The notes beneath the pieces are model-generated. The model saw only the letters and a program-made list of their open reading frames with translations. It was not told where the DNA came from and made no database searches. The position numbers and the translations under genes are program-made. From Terriglobus roseus DSM 18391 (GTDB lineage Bacteria > Acidobacteriota > Terriglobia > Terriglobales > Acidobacteriaceae), in contig NC_018014.1 in the NCBI RefSeq assembly GCF_000265425.1, positions 1,550,001 through 1,614,000 of the forward strand: DNA of 64,000 bases, written 5' to 3'. Shown piece after piece: positions 39,144 through 48,322 of this stretch. Numbering within the stretch: the first letter of the stretch is position 1; each line of letters opens with the position of its first letter.

Positions 39144-39165
39144 GGGACCAGCTTTAGGTCCGGAC

Positions 39166-39411
39166 TCAATCCTCGCGCGAAGCGCCCGGCCTGCCCCGCC
39201 GCACACCCGGCCGGTCTGCTTCCACACATTTATCGGAAACTTCCACTGGATTCGCCATCTTGCCCGCGGCCGCACGCGAGAACGTCCGCCACATGCGGTT
39301 CACGTCCACAGGCTTCCCAGCCCGAACCTCACGCTCCACCGCAACGTGCATCGCCGAGAGAAGTTCATCGCGTAATTCGTGAAAGAGCTTACTGATATAG
39401 ATCGAAGGCAC
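39166..39411 (-). CDS. Small hypothetical protein
   Basis: An 81-residue frame starting at GTG 39411 reads MPSIYISKLFHELRDELLSAMHVAVEREVRAG, an amphipathic helix, followed by DVNRMWRTFSRAAAG and a basic, disordered tail. Composition is ordinary for protein. No Shine-Dalgarno sequence is seen, and the family is unknown. It is convergent with the preceding gene. Confidence 0.45.
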   Translation of the reverse strand: MPSIYISKLFHELRDELLSAMHVAVEREVRAGKPVDVNRMWRTFSRAAAGKMANPVEVSDKCVEADRPGVRRGRPGASRED

Positions 39412-39514
39412 TGACTGAGGCTAACAGTTTCCGATAACGTCGTTTGCGGGAACGAGCCGATCGGTGACGATACGCCGGCTTGCCAGCAATCTATGCGTGT
39501 GACAAACTCCGCTC

Positions 39515-40141
39515 ATGCCAGCGTTGCGTACAGGTGCAAGTCTCTTGGTACTATCCACAGCAATGATGGCTCAAACCTCATCGCGTCACTGGAACAATCC
39601 CCCACAGAAATCTTCAGACACCGCTGACACATTAACGGAAACTGTTCCTGCGGGCACCGACTACTGGCGGGTGACGCACTACGGCTTCATCCGGGACAAT
39701 GGACCGTTTCAGTATGAAACGCGCTCCGGCAACTTTGAAGCGATTGTTCAAATCCACGGCGAGTATCGTGAGCTCTACCATCAGGCTGGTCTGATGATTC
39801 GCCTGAACGAGAAGAACTGGATCAAGACCGGAATAGAGTTCGTGAACGGTCATCAGAACATCAGTGCGGTCGTCACGCGCGAGTTCTCCGACTGGTCCGT
39901 ACTGCCTCGCACGGACAGCCCTTCCTCGATCTGGATGCGGTTGCAACGCTACAACGACACGGTGCAGATTTCCTACTCCCTCGATGGCCAGAAATGGTCC
40001 ATGCTTCGGCTTGCCTACTTCCCGCCGACTGTGCCCGTTCAGATCGGCATGGTCGCTGCTGCACCGGGCAAGCAGCCGTTCCAGGTCCGCTTCGATCACT
40101 TCAGCATCTCCGCTCTCAACTCTCCTCCTAAGGAAGATTGA
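39515..40141 (+). CDS. DUF1349-family exported protein
   Basis: The 208-residue product has a short signal-like N-terminus (LRTGASLLVLSTAMMAQT) and a beta-sandwich domain typical of DUF1349: ETVPAGTDYWRVTHYGFIRDNGPFQYE, GNFEAIVQIHGEYRELYHQAGLMIRLNEKNWIKTGIEFVNG, SIWMRLQRYNDTVQISYSLDGQKWSMLRLAYFP, and a final PFQVRFDHFSI. The family has a concanavalin-like lectin/glucanase fold and often sits with sugar genes, but no catalytic role is established. The signal sequence suggests periplasmic location. Confidence 0.85.
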   Translation: MPALRTGASLLVLSTAMMAQTSSRHWNNPPQKSSDTADTLTETVPAGTDYWRVTHYGFIRDNGPFQYETRSGNFEAIVQIHGEYRELYHQAGLMIRLNEKNWIKTGIEFVNGHQNISAVVTREFSDWSVLPRTDSPSSIWMRLQRYNDTVQISYSLDGQKWSMLRLAYFPPTVPVQIGMVAAAPGKQPFQVRFDHFSISALNSPPKED

Positions 40142-40261
40142 GAACGGACCCGCCGACAGCAACATTGGCACCGAAAGTCGGGTGTTTCGGAAAGAGACTG
40201 TTTCCGAGCGCCGGATCGAGTCTCGTCACCCCTTACCCGCATAGCGCCATAGGATGAACAA

Positions 40262-40591
40262 GTGCGCAAAGAGTGGCCAGAAGCAATGGCCGAGGTCACA
40301 GAGTGCCGCTATGACGTCCGCGCCGGTCGCGCCCTTGCGTTTGGTCTCACCTCCAGCAAGCACTTCCGGATCACCTACAACTACCGCGTCGGGGACGAAC
40401 TGCACACAGGCGAATGTTTTTCGGAAATCGCACGTCCTCAGGGCAGCCTGTTCCTTATCCGTTACGACCCTGACCTGCCCAGCTCCAGCCACTCCCGTGG
40501 TGCCCAGCGACCGTTTCCGTTGCTGCTCATCGTTGGGTTTCTTGGGTCAATTGTGATCTCGCTACTGCTGCTGAAATTGCGTGGCTGCTGA
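40262..40591 (+). CDS. Small DUF3592-like membrane protein
   Basis: The 109-residue product has a soluble beta-rich part (MAEVTECRYDVRAGRALAFGL ... FRITYNYRVGDELHTGECFSEIARPQGSLFLIRYDP) and one C-terminal transmembrane helix (FPLLLIVGFLGSIVISLLLL). The Y-x-V-G-x-x-x-x-G pattern and the R-Y-D-P segment recall DUF3592 proteins, which have unknown function. The start is GTG 40262 with AGGA 7 bases upstream. Confidence 0.65.
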   Translation: MRKEWPEAMAEVTECRYDVRAGRALAFGLTSSKHFRITYNYRVGDELHTGECFSEIARPQGSLFLIRYDPDLPSSSHSRGAQRPFPLLLIVGFLGSIVISLLLLKLRGC

Positions 40592-40741
40592 CCGCATCTT
40601 TTCGTCTGCAATGCAAGTAAAAGCACACCAGGCTCCTCCTAAGTCGTGTCATCCGAAACAAAACTCCGTTTCCTCAAGAACGACAACGACAAGCAGGACC
40701 TCCCTTGCAATCCCCATCCCAATCCAGTACATATCTAACTC

Positions 40742-40786
40742 ATGGTGCTGCGTTCCCACGCAACGTGTAACTGTTGTCGCCGCTAG
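40742..40786 (+). CDS. Cysteine-rich leader peptide 1 (putative attenuator)
   Basis: A 14-codon micro-ORF reads MVLRSHATCNCCRR and stops at TAG. Three of its last six codons are cysteine (TGT). It lies in the 394-base leader of the TonB-dependent receptor gene and precedes a hairpin TGGCGC/GCGCCA (40844-40858) that is followed by TCTTTC. Codon runs for the end-product amino acid near a stop are the hallmark of ribosome-mediated attenuation. A second, similar peptide follows, which argues against chance. No strong Shine-Dalgarno sequence is seen before this one. Confidence 0.55.
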   Translation: MVLRSHATCNCCRR

Positions 40787-40843
40787 GTTGAGCGCGCGCA
40801 CCTTTCTGTTTTTCTCCTCATCCAATCTCTGATCCACCACTAC

Positions 40844-40864
40844 TGGCGCCCTGCGCCATCTTTC
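40844..40864 (+). terminator. Terminator-like hairpin in the receptor leader
   Basis: TGGCGC (40844-40849) pairs with GCGCCA (40853-40858) and is followed by TCTTTC. It lies between the two cysteine-rich leader peptides and could be an intrinsic attenuator, though the T-run is interrupted. Confidence 0.4.
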
Positions 40865-40881
40865 CCCCGAGGTTCGTTTCC

Positions 40882-40911
40882 ATGCTCCTGTGTCGTTGTT
40901 GTCGCCGCTGA
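40882..40911 (+). CDS. Cysteine-rich leader peptide 2 (putative attenuator)
   Basis: A 9-codon micro-ORF reads MLLCRCCRR and ends in TGA 75 bases before the receptor start. GAGG lies 9 bases upstream. The tail CRCCRR closely repeats the CNCCRR tail of leader peptide 1, using the same TGT-TGT-CGC-CGC-stop codons. Cysteine starvation would stall ribosomes over TGT codons. Together they suggest cysteine-responsive control of the receptor gene. Confidence 0.6.
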   Translation: MLLCRCCRR

Positions 40912-40985
40912 TCCTTCGCAGCCCTGCTGTGCGCTGACCACCCCGTGCGCCGCCCGACAACCGAACACAACGAGAGGAACTACCT

Positions 40986-43900
40986 GTGACGCACCCCTTC
41001 GCGCGACGTTCGCGCCTTCTTGCATCCGCCCCCATTGCCATCGCCGCGGTCCTGTCGCTCACCGCTGCACACGCGGGCGCGCAGGTCGTAGGCAGCACCC
41101 TGTACGGCGTCATCACCGATAACAGCGGCGCCGCCGTTCCCAACGCCAACGTCATCATCCACAACGATGAGACCGGCACCGAACGCCGTCTGCGCACCGA
41201 CACCGCAGGCCGCTACAGCGCACCCTCCATCGCCGTCGGCATCTACTCCGTCACCGTCACCGCCGATGGCTTCGGTGCAGAGAAGCACACCGGTGTCGTC
41301 CTCACCGTCGGCCAGGCCGCCTCGCTCGACGTAAAGCTCCACGTCCGCAACGACGAGCAGCAGGTGACCGTCACCGACACCGTACCCACCGTCAATCTCT
41401 CCAATGAACAGGTCAGCGGCCTCGTCACCGAGCGCCAGGTGAAGGATCTGCCGCTCAACGGCCGCAGCTACGACCAGCTCATCACGCTCAACCCCGCCAC
41501 GGTCAACTACACGTCGCAGCGCTCCGGCTCCGTCGGCACGTCGAACTCCTCGGTGGGCAACATGTTCTCCGTCTCCGGCCGCCGCCCGCAGGACAATCTC
41601 TATCTGCTCAACGGCGTGGAGTACACCGGCGCATCCCTCATCAATGTCACACCCGGCGGCACCAGCGGACAGTTGCTCGGCGTCGAAGCCGTTCGCGAGT
41701 TCAACGTCGTCAGCGACACCTACGGCGCCAACTACGGCAAGCGGCAGGGCGCGCAGATCTCCATCGTCACCGCATCCGGCACCAACAAACTGCACGGCGG
41801 CATCTACGAGTTCATCCGCAACTCCGCCTTCGACGCGCGCAACTACTTCGACCAGGCGAAGAAGCCAAACTTCCAGCGCAACAACTTCGGCGCGGCGCTC
41901 GGCGGCCCGATCAAGCACGACAAGCTCTTTCTCTTCGCCAACTACGAGGGCTATCGCCAGAACCTCGGCCTTAGCGACGTCACACTCGTGCCCAACGCAG
42001 CCTCCCGCGCAGCCGCCGCACCTTCCGTTCGGCCGCTGCTGAATCTGTGGCCCATCGCCAACGGCCCGGACCTCGGCTCCGGTATCGCCATCGCCTACTC
42101 CACGCCCGTGCAGCACATCCGCGAAGACTTCGGCACCGCGCGCTTTGACGCCAACCTCTCCGCGAACGACCTCCTCTTCGGCGTCTACACCGTCGACGAC
42201 TCCACCGCGAACACGCCCACGGCAAACCCGCTCTCGCTCATCAACGAAGCCCTGCGCGAACAGGTCGCCAGCCTTCAGGAGCAGCACGTCTTCTCCCCGC
42301 GCCTGCTCAACACGGCACGCGCCGGCTTCTCACGCGCCAGCTTCTACTTCCTGGGTGAGGTACCACCTGACGTCGCCGCGGCCAGCGGCACCTTCGTCGC
42401 CGGCAAGCCCATCGGTGCCATCGTTATCGCCGGTTCCACCGCCTCCAACGGTTCCTCGCAGATCACCGGCGCCGGCGCCAACGTTGGCTCGAACAACGCG
42501 ATCACGCGCAACCTCTTCACCTTCGACGACCACATCTTCTACACGCTCGGCAGCCACACGCTTGAAGCAGGCGGATGGCTGCAGCGGCTGCAATCGAACG
42601 ACAACCTCGCCCAGAACCAGTACGGCCAGGCCAGCTTCGCCTCGCTCAGCACCTTCCTCGCGGGCAACATCAAGACCTTCACCGTAGTGCCAAATCCCAC
42701 GGCACTCGCATGGCGCTCGTGGTTTGGCGCAGCCTATTTGCAGGACACCTGGAAGGCGCTGCCCAATCTTGAAGTCACGGCGGGCATCCGCTTCGAATCC
42801 AGCAACGGATTCAACGAAGCCAAGGGCCGCGCCGGCGTCTACGGCTTCACCAACGGCGTCATCAACAGCACGCCCACAGTCGGCAGCGCAGGCCTCGCAA
42901 CCAACCGCGCCAAGTTCCTGCCAGAGCCGCGCGTCGGCCTCGCCTGGAACGTTACCGGCGACAACAAGACAGCCATTCGCGCCGGTTTCGGTCTGCACCA
43001 CTCGCTGCTCGACAATCTCGACTACCGCCTCGACCAGGCCGCCCCGTTCAACACCACCGTGTCGTACAGCGGAACGACCGTGGCAAACCCGACCTCCGGC
43101 GCGCCCGGCCTCATCTCCCCATCGAATATTCAGCCCGATCTTGCAACGCCCACCGTTTACTCCTACGCATTGCACATCGAGCGGCAACTCGCTGCGAATC
43201 TCTCCGTCACCGTCGGCTACATCGGCTCGCGCGGCACAAACCAGATCCTCTCCGCCAACCAGAACGAACCGGCCTCGCAGCTTTGCGCGAATAACTGCCC
43301 CGCCGGCGTGCCCAACGGCACGCTCTACTACCCCACCACCACACGCGCCAACCCCGCCGTCGCCAACACCACCTCCTGGCTCAGCGCCGGCAGCAGCAAC
43401 TACAACGGCGCTGTCATCGACGTACGGCAGAGCCTGCGCAAAGGCCTGACGCTGCGCGGCGTCTACACCTTCAGCAAGAACCTCGACAACGGCAGCGCAT
43501 GGAATACCAGCGTCTCCGCCAATACGCCAGCCTTCATCAGCTACCCGAAGAACCCCTCGCTCGACTACGGCCCGGCAGCAACGGACGTGCGGCATCTCGC
43601 AGCCTTCAACGGCAGTTACGATTTGCCCTTCGGCCGCAGCGGCACCGGCAATCCTTACCTGCGGCGCGCCGTCGGTGGATGGTCCGTCAGCGCCATCGTC
43701 ACCCTGCAGACGGGCCTGCCCTTCACACCGCAACTCGGCTACAACCCCACCGGCTCCGGTGATACGCGCAACCCCGTCCGTCCCAACCGGAACCCGAACT
43801 ACAACGGCAAGCTCTACACCGGCGGCAGTACGTCACAGCGCGCAGCGAAATACTTTGACGCCGCAGCCTTCTCGGCGCCCGCCTATGGCACCGTCGGCAA

Positions 43901-44189
43901 TCTCGGTCGAGACACGCTGCAGTCGCCAGGCTTCGCCAACTGGGATCTATCACTGCTGAAGAACACCCAGGTAAGCGAACGTCTGAGAGTGCAGTTCCGC
44001 GCCGAAGCCTTCAACCTCTTCAATCACACCAATCTGCTCACGCCGAACCCCGTCGTCTTCTCCTCCGGACCGACGCAGGGCACAGCCGCCAACCAGACCG
44101 CACCCGTCGTCGCCAGTCCCACGGCTGGCGTCATCACGGCAGCCGCAACATCTCGCCAGCTCCAATTCGGCGTCAAGGTTCTCTTCTAG
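40986..44189 (+). CDS. TonB-dependent receptor with carboxypeptidase-regulatory domain (Oar-like)
   Basis: The 1067-residue product has a signal peptide (IAAVLSLTAAHAGA), a carboxypeptidase-regulatory-like domain (GSTLYGVITDNSGAAVPNANVIIHN ... TDTAGRYSAPSIAVGIYSVTVTADGF), a plug domain with the sequence LPLNGRSYDQLITLNP, and a long beta-barrel ending in RQLQFGVKVLF with the terminal aromatic residue needed for outer membrane insertion. The substrate is unknown. It lies directly upstream of cysDNH and carries cysteine-rich leader peptides, so uptake of a sulfur compound is likely. The start is GTG 40986 after GAGAGGAA. Confidence 0.93.
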   Translation: MTHPFARRSRLLASAPIAIAAVLSLTAAHAGAQVVGSTLYGVITDNSGAAVPNANVIIHNDETGTERRLRTDTAGRYSAPSIAVGIYSVTVTADGFGAEKHTGVVLTVGQAASLDVKLHVRNDEQQVTVTDTVPTVNLSNEQVSGLVTERQVKDLPLNGRSYDQLITLNPATVNYTSQRSGSVGTSNSSVGNMFSVSGRRPQDNLYLLNGVEYTGASLINVTPGGTSGQLLGVEAVREFNVVSDTYGANYGKRQGAQISIVTASGTNKLHGGIYEFIRNSAFDARNYFDQAKKPNFQRNNFGAALGGPIKHDKLFLFANYEGYRQNLGLSDVTLVPNAASRAAAAPSVRPLLNLWPIANGPDLGSGIAIAYSTPVQHIREDFGTARFDANLSANDLLFGVYTVDDSTANTPTANPLSLINEALREQVASLQEQHVFSPRLLNTARAGFSRASFYFLGEVPPDVAAASGTFVAGKPIGAIVIAGSTASNGSSQITGAGANVGSNNAITRNLFTFDDHIFYTLGSHTLEAGGWLQRLQSNDNLAQNQYGQASFASLSTFLAGNIKTFTVVPNPTALAWRSWFGAAYLQDTWKALPNLEVTAGIRFESSNGFNEAKGRAGVYGFTNGVINSTPTVGSAGLATNRAKFLPEPRVGLAWNVTGDNKTAIRAGFGLHHSLLDNLDYRLDQAAPFNTTVSYSGTTVANPTSGAPGLISPSNIQPDLATPTVYSYALHIERQLAANLSVTVGYIGSRGTNQILSANQNEPASQLCANNCPAGVPNGTLYYPTTTRANPAVANTTSWLSAGSSNYNGAVIDVRQSLRKGLTLRGVYTFSKNLDNGSAWNTSVSANTPAFISYPKNPSLDYGPAATDVRHLAAFNGSYDLPFGRSGTGNPYLRRAVGGWSVSAIVTLQTGLPFTPQLGYNPTGSGDTRNPVRPNRNPNYNGKLYTGGSTSQRAAKYFDAAAFSAPAYGTVGNLGRDTLQSPGFANWDLSLLKNTQVSERLRVQFRAEAFNLFNHTNLLTPNPVVFSSGPTQGTAANQTAPVVASPTAGVITAAATSRQLQFGVKVLF

Positions 44190-44592
44190 CTGCGGAAGCG
44201 AAGAAGAGAAAGGCCGGTGCGGGGCGACACCCACACCGGCCAACAATTTCTAACCCGTCATACTGCCTCGTGCGCCGTCGTCCTGCGCAAAGGCCCCTAT
44301 TCGGACTCACCACAGATACATCGTCATCCTGAGCAAAGCGAGGGATCCCGACGACCCCGACCAGCCACAGAAGACGGCACCTTTCAGCCACGAATCGGGT
44401 GCCCCATACATACGCGTAGCGGATGTGTGGGCCCTTCGCGAAGCGAAGGTAAGCGGGCCAAAGGCTCGCGCTATCCCAGCCCAGGGCAAAGCCCTGGGTT
44501 TGCGGGGAGAGAGAAAGACAGCGGGCTGTAGGCCCGCGCTAAGGCCACCTTTTGAATCCCAGGCCCCCGTTTGCTAATCTCAAAGAGCAGAC
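44190..44592. other. Intergenic region with palindromic repeats, no gene
   Basis: This 403-base gap between the receptor and the cysD leader peptide contains only repeat modules (44323-44537, listed separately) and no convincing coding frame. The modules recur at 50.8-51.3 kb and 59.9-60.05 kb. Confidence 0.7.
44323..44537. repeat. Composite of interspersed palindromic repeats (copy A)
   Basis: Four modules are visible. GTCATCCTGAGCAAAGCGA is at 44323-44341. CCCATACAT/ATGTGTGGG is a hairpin at 44403-44431 preceded by GGGTGC. CCCAGGGC-AAA-GCCCTGGG is at 44480-44498. GCGGGC-TGTAG-GCCCGC is at 44521-44537. The same modules occur in the other two composites of this window. Confidence 0.8.
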
Positions 44593-44664
44593 ATGCGCGC
44601 GCCCTCCTTCATTTGCGACTGTTGTCCGGCCGTCCTCACGGCTGTCTGTTGTTGCGCGCGCTAG
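44593..44664 (+). CDS. Cysteine-rich leader peptide of cysD (putative attenuator)
   Basis: A 23-codon micro-ORF starts MRAPSFICDCCP and ends AVCCCAR before TAG; six of its codons are cysteine, including a run of three. It ends 65 bases before cysD. Such density of cysteine codons directly upstream of a cysteine biosynthesis operon is strong circumstantial evidence for a leader peptide that senses charged cysteine tRNA. The downstream spacer can form only a weak TGCAC/GTGCA stem, so the readout could be translational rather than a classic terminator. Confidence 0.65.
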   Translation: MRAPSFICDCCPAVLTAVCCCAR

Positions 44665-44729
44665 AACATCGCTCTGCACCTTCCTCCACCAACATCTCTG
44701 TGCACGTACCCATGAACTCATAGGATTCG

Positions 44730-45671
44730 ATGGCCACACTCTCCCCATCCCAGCCGCAAGTCACCGCAGCCACACCGCGCCTCAGCCACCTGCGTCTCCT
44801 CGAAGCTGAGAGCATCCAGATCCTGCGCGAAGTCGCCGCCGAATTCGAAAAGCCGGTCATGCTCTACAGCATCGGCAAGGACTCGTCCGTCATGCTGCGC
44901 CTCGCGCAGAAGGCCTTCTATCCCGGGCCCATTCCGTTCCCGCTGCTGCACATCGACACCGGCTACAAGTTCCGCGAGATGATCGAATTCCGCGACAACA
45001 TGGCCAAGTCCATCGGAGCGGAACTGCTCGTCTGGCGCAACGAAGAAGCCCTTGCCAACGGCACCAATCCCATCAAGCTCGACACCAAGCGCTGCTGCGG
45101 TTTGCTGAAGACGCAGGCACTGCTCGACGGCCTCAACCACTACGGCTTTACCGCCGCCTTCGGTGGTGCGCGCCGCGATGAAGAGAAATCGCGCGCCAAG
45201 GAACGCATCTACAGCTTCCGCGACACCGCCGGCCAGTGGGACCCGAAGAATCAGCGCCCCGAACTCTGGAACCTCTACAACGCCCGTATCCACCCAGGCG
45301 AAAGCATCCGCGTCTTTCCGCTCAGCAACTGGACGGAGATGGATGTCTGGCAGTACATCCACGAAGAGAACATCCCCGTCGTCGATCTCTACTTCGCGAA
45401 GGAACGGCCCATGTACCTGCGCGGCGACGCGCTGCTGCCCACCGAACAGGACTTCGTCGCACGTCCGGGCGAAAAGGCCACCATGGTCAAGAGCCGCCTG
45501 CGCTCGCTCGGCTGCAGCCCGTGCACCGGCGCCATCCGTAGCGACGCCGACACCATCCCCAAAATCATCGAAGAGATCCTCGGCTTCCGCTCGTCCGAAC
45601 GCGCCAACCGCGTCATCGACCACGACCAGGAAGGCTCCATGGAGATCAAGAAACGCGAGGGCTACTTCTAA
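44730..45671 (+). CDS. cysD: Sulfate adenylyltransferase subunit 2
   Basis: CysD with CysN makes adenosine 5'-phosphosulfate (APS) from sulfate and ATP. The 313-residue product has the PP-loop [18 protein letters not shown], the family segment [18 protein letters not shown], and [22 protein letters not shown], with a conserved C-terminal [16 protein letters not shown] lies 6 bases before the ATG. The cysN start codon follows immediately after its stop codon. A cysteine-rich leader peptide precedes it. Confidence 0.97.
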   Translation: MATLSPSQPQVTAATPRLSHLRLLEAESIQILREVAAEFEKPVMLYSIGKDSSVMLRLAQKAFYPGPIPFPLLHIDTGYKFREMIEFRDNMAKSIGAELLVWRNEEALANGTNPIKLDTKRCCGLLKTQALLDGLNHYGFTAAFGGARRDEEKSRAKERIYSFRDTAGQWDPKNQRPELWNLYNARIHPGESIRVFPLSNWTEMDVWQYIHEENIPVVDLYFAKERPMYLRGDALLPTEQDFVARPGEKATMVKSRLRSLGCSPCTGAIRSDADTIPKIIEEILGFRSSERANRVIDHDQEGSMEIKKREGYF

Positions 45672-47408
45672 ATGAGCACCTCCAACAACGATCTCGTAGA
45701 ACTGCACCTCGAGACCTCGCAGGCCGCGCAGGCACCCAAATCCGAAAACATTCGCGCAAAGCGCGAACCGGAGAAGGCAGTGGGCTTCAGCCCACTGGAC
45801 TCCAACCCCGCACAAGAAGGGGCTTCAGCCCCGGACCTGGCAGCCAACGGCGCCCCCTCCGGCGAACCCGAGGCCTGGAACTCCAACGTAGCGCTCCACA
45901 ATCCGCACCTCGGCCAAACCCCGGAGCCGGAACCCATCCACGTCTCCGCCGAATTCGCCGCCAACTTCAACATCGGCGACTACCTCGCGGAAGAACGCGG
46001 CAAGGACCTCCTGCGCTTCTCCACCGCAGGTTCCGTCGACGACGGCAAGTCCACCCTCATCGGCCGCCTGCTCTACGACACGCAATCCGTCTACGACGAC
46101 CAGATCCAGTCAATCGAAGGCAAGGGAACCACCGCGCCCGGCGTGCTCGACCTCGCACTCCTCACCGACGGCCTCCGCGCCGAACGCGAGCAGGGCATCA
46201 CCATCGACGTCGCCTACCGCTACTTCAGCACCGCACGCCGCAAGTTCATCATTGCGGACACCCCCGGCCACGAGCAGTACACCCGCAACATGGCCACCGG
46301 AGCCAGCACCGCCGACGTCGCCGTAGTCCTCGTCGACGCACGCAAAGGCGTTCTCATCCAGTCGCGCCGCCACGCCTACATCACCGCCCTCCTCGGCGTG
46401 CGCAACGTCATCGTCGCCGTCAACAAGATGGACCTCGTCGACTACAGCGAAGAGGTCTTCGAGAAGATCCAGCAGGATTTCACAACGTTCTTCCACGATC
46501 TCGACATCGACGGCAACGACCAGACCACGCTGCACTTCGTCCCCGTCAGCGCACTCGCCGGCGACAACGTCGTCCACTCCAGCATGAATACCTGGTGGTA
46601 TGAGGGCCCAACACTCCTCGGCCTGCTCGAATCCATCCCGTCCTCGCAGGTCAACATCGACGCGCCCTTCCGCATGGCCGTCCAGCGAGTCATCCGTCCC
46701 AACCTCGACTTCCGCGGCTTCGCCGGACAGATCGCCGCAGGCATCGTCCGCGTCGGCGACACCATCACCGCGCTCCCCAGCGGCAAGCACAGCAAGGTCC
46801 AGCGCATCGTCACCTTCGACGGCGACCTCCCGGAGGCCTTCGCACCACTCTCCGTCACGCTCACCCTCGAAGACGAAATCGACATCAGTCGCGGCGACCT
46901 CCTCGTCAACGCAGCCGAGCAGCCCGTCATCGCCAAAGGCTTCACCGCATCGCTCGTCTGGATGGACGAAACCCCGCTCGAACTCGGCAAGCGCTACCTG
47001 CTCAAGCAGGGCAGCCGCAGCGTCCCCGCACAGGTCAGCACACTCGTCCGCACCATCGACCTCTCGGAAGTCCCCGGCCAGCTAAGCCACCACAAGTCCG
47101 CAGCCACGCTCTCGATGAACGGCATCGGCAACGTCACCGTCGAAGCCCTGCAACCGCTCGCCTTTGACACCTACGCAGCCAACCGCCACACCGGCAGCTT
47201 CGTCCTCATCGACCTGCAGACCAACGCAACCGTCGCCGCAGGCATGATCCGCAAGGCCGAAGCAACAACCGCACAGGCCACCGCACAGATCACCCGCGAC
47301 ATCACCCTGCACCCCGGACACGCACTCCGTCTGCAGGGCAGTGAAGACGCCATCACAGCCGCCATCGAGGCACTACGCAACGCAGGCGCACTCCGGGAGA
47401 ATGACTAA
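45672..47408 (+). CDS. cysN: Sulfate adenylyltransferase subunit 1 (GTPase) with an N-terminal extension
   Basis: The 578-residue product is an EF-Tu-like GTPase: G1 STAGSVDDGKSTLIGRL near residue 115, G3 DTPGHEQYTRNMATG, G4 NKMDLVD, then two beta-barrel domains. GTP hydrolysis drives APS formation by CysD. There is no APS kinase domain, in keeping with the APS-reductase-type CysH downstream. About the first 95 residues are an extra low-complexity segment absent from ordinary CysN. It includes two palindromic repeats of the intergenic type encoded in frame (45778-45797 and 45819-45832). It starts one base after the cysD stop codon and overlaps cysH by one base (TAATG). Confidence 0.96.
   Translation: MSTSNNDLVELHLETSQAAQAPKSENIRAKREPEKAVGFSPLDSNPAQEGASAPDLAANGAPSGEPEAWNSNVALHNPHLGQTPEPEPIHVSAEFAANFNIGDYLAEERGKDLLRFSTAGSVDDGKSTLIGRLLYDTQSVYDDQIQSIEGKGTTAPGVLDLALLTDGLRAEREQGITIDVAYRYFSTARRKFIIADTPGHEQYTRNMATGASTADVAVVLVDARKGVLIQSRRHAYITALLGVRNVIVAVNKMDLVDYSEEVFEKIQQDFTTFFHDLDIDGNDQTTLHFVPVSALAGDNVVHSSMNTWWYEGPTLLGLLESIPSSQVNIDAPFRMAVQRVIRPNLDFRGFAGQIAAGIVRVGDTITALPSGKHSKVQRIVTFDGDLPEAFAPLSVTLTLEDEIDISRGDLLVNAAEQPVIAKGFTASLVWMDETPLELGKRYLLKQGSRSVPAQVSTLVRTIDLSEVPGQLSHHKSAATLSMNGIGNVTVEALQPLAFDTYAANRHTGSFVLIDLQTNATVAAGMIRKAEATTAQATAQITRDITLHPGHALRLQGSEDAITAAIEALRNAGALREND
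45778..45832. repeat. Two palindromic repeats inside the cysN coding sequence
   Basis: CAGTGGGC-TTCA-GCCCACTG (45778-45797) and GGGGC-TTCA-GCCCC (45819-45832) share the TTCA loop with the intergenic hairpins at 50855-50874 and 51224-51243. They encode part of the low-complexity N-terminus of CysN. Confidence 0.8.
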
Positions 47409-48250
47409 TGTCCCAACTCCCAATCGACACCACCGAAGTCGTCTCACGCGAACACGAAAAACAAGTCCTCCGCGCCGAACGTGAAACCGAACGAGCCGGC
47501 GGCGCGCCACTCCCCGATGCACCCATCGTCGACACAGCCGACCTCCGCCCGGAACTCCTCGCCCAGCTCGCCCACGTCCGGCAGACTCTGCAGGACGAAC
47601 TAAGCCCTGTAGGCCCCGAAGAAGCCTGCCTAACCTGCAGCTTCCAGGCCGAGGACGTACTCCTCCTCCACCTCGCCATGGAGCTGCGCCCCAACATCCC
47701 GGTCCTCTTCCTCGACACCGGCTACCACTTCAAAGAAACCTACGAATACCGCGACCGCATCGCCGCCGACTGGCACCTGAACCTCACCAACCTGCTGCCG
47801 CGCCAGACCGTCCCTCAGCAGGAATCCGAGTTCGGCCTTCTCTACCAAACCGAGCCCAATCGCTGCTGCGGCTTCCGCAAAGTCGAGCCGCTCTTCGACG
47901 CCGTAGCCCAGTACAAGGTCTGGCTCACCGGCCTCCGCCGCGAACAGGCACGCTCGCGCACCGCCCTCAAAGAGATCGACGACTTCGCCGTCAAACCCGG
48001 CATCATCGTCCGCAAACTCAGTCCCTTCGCCGACTGGACCACACGCGACGTCTGGCAGCTCTGCGCCCATTTCGACATCCCGCTGCTGCCGCTCTACGAC
48101 CTCGGCTATACCAGCATCGGCTGCGAGCCATGTACCACGCTGCCCACCGACCCGAACGATCCTCGTTCCGGCAGATGGGCAGGCAAGAAGGTGGAGTGCG
48201 GCATCCATATCCAGGCCACAGAAGATGGCAATCCGGATGCCTCGCACTAA
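47408..48250 (+). CDS. cysH: APS/PAPS reductase, iron-sulfur (APS-reductase) type
   Basis: The 280-residue product has the reductase core CSFQAEDVLLLHLAMEL and LFLDTGYHFKETYEYRD, and the two cysteine pairs that bind a [4Fe-4S] cluster in assimilatory APS reductases: NRCCGFRKVEPL and IGCEPC. The C-terminal ECGIH carries the catalytic cysteine. With no APS kinase in the operon, reduction of APS directly to sulfite is expected. Its ATG overlaps the cysN stop as TAATG. Confidence 0.95.
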   Translation: MSQLPIDTTEVVSREHEKQVLRAERETERAGGAPLPDAPIVDTADLRPELLAQLAHVRQTLQDELSPVGPEEACLTCSFQAEDVLLLHLAMELRPNIPVLFLDTGYHFKETYEYRDRIAADWHLNLTNLLPRQTVPQQESEFGLLYQTEPNRCCGFRKVEPLFDAVAQYKVWLTGLRREQARSRTALKEIDDFAVKPGIIVRKLSPFADWTTRDVWQLCAHFDIPLLPLYDLGYTSIGCEPCTTLPTDPNDPRSGRWAGKKVECGIHIQATEDGNPDASH

Positions 48251-48322
48251 GTAGTTAGCCTTCCTAACCGGATGGCTGACACGGGTACAGAACGCTGCAG
48301 TACCGCTGTTGGAAAGCTACGG

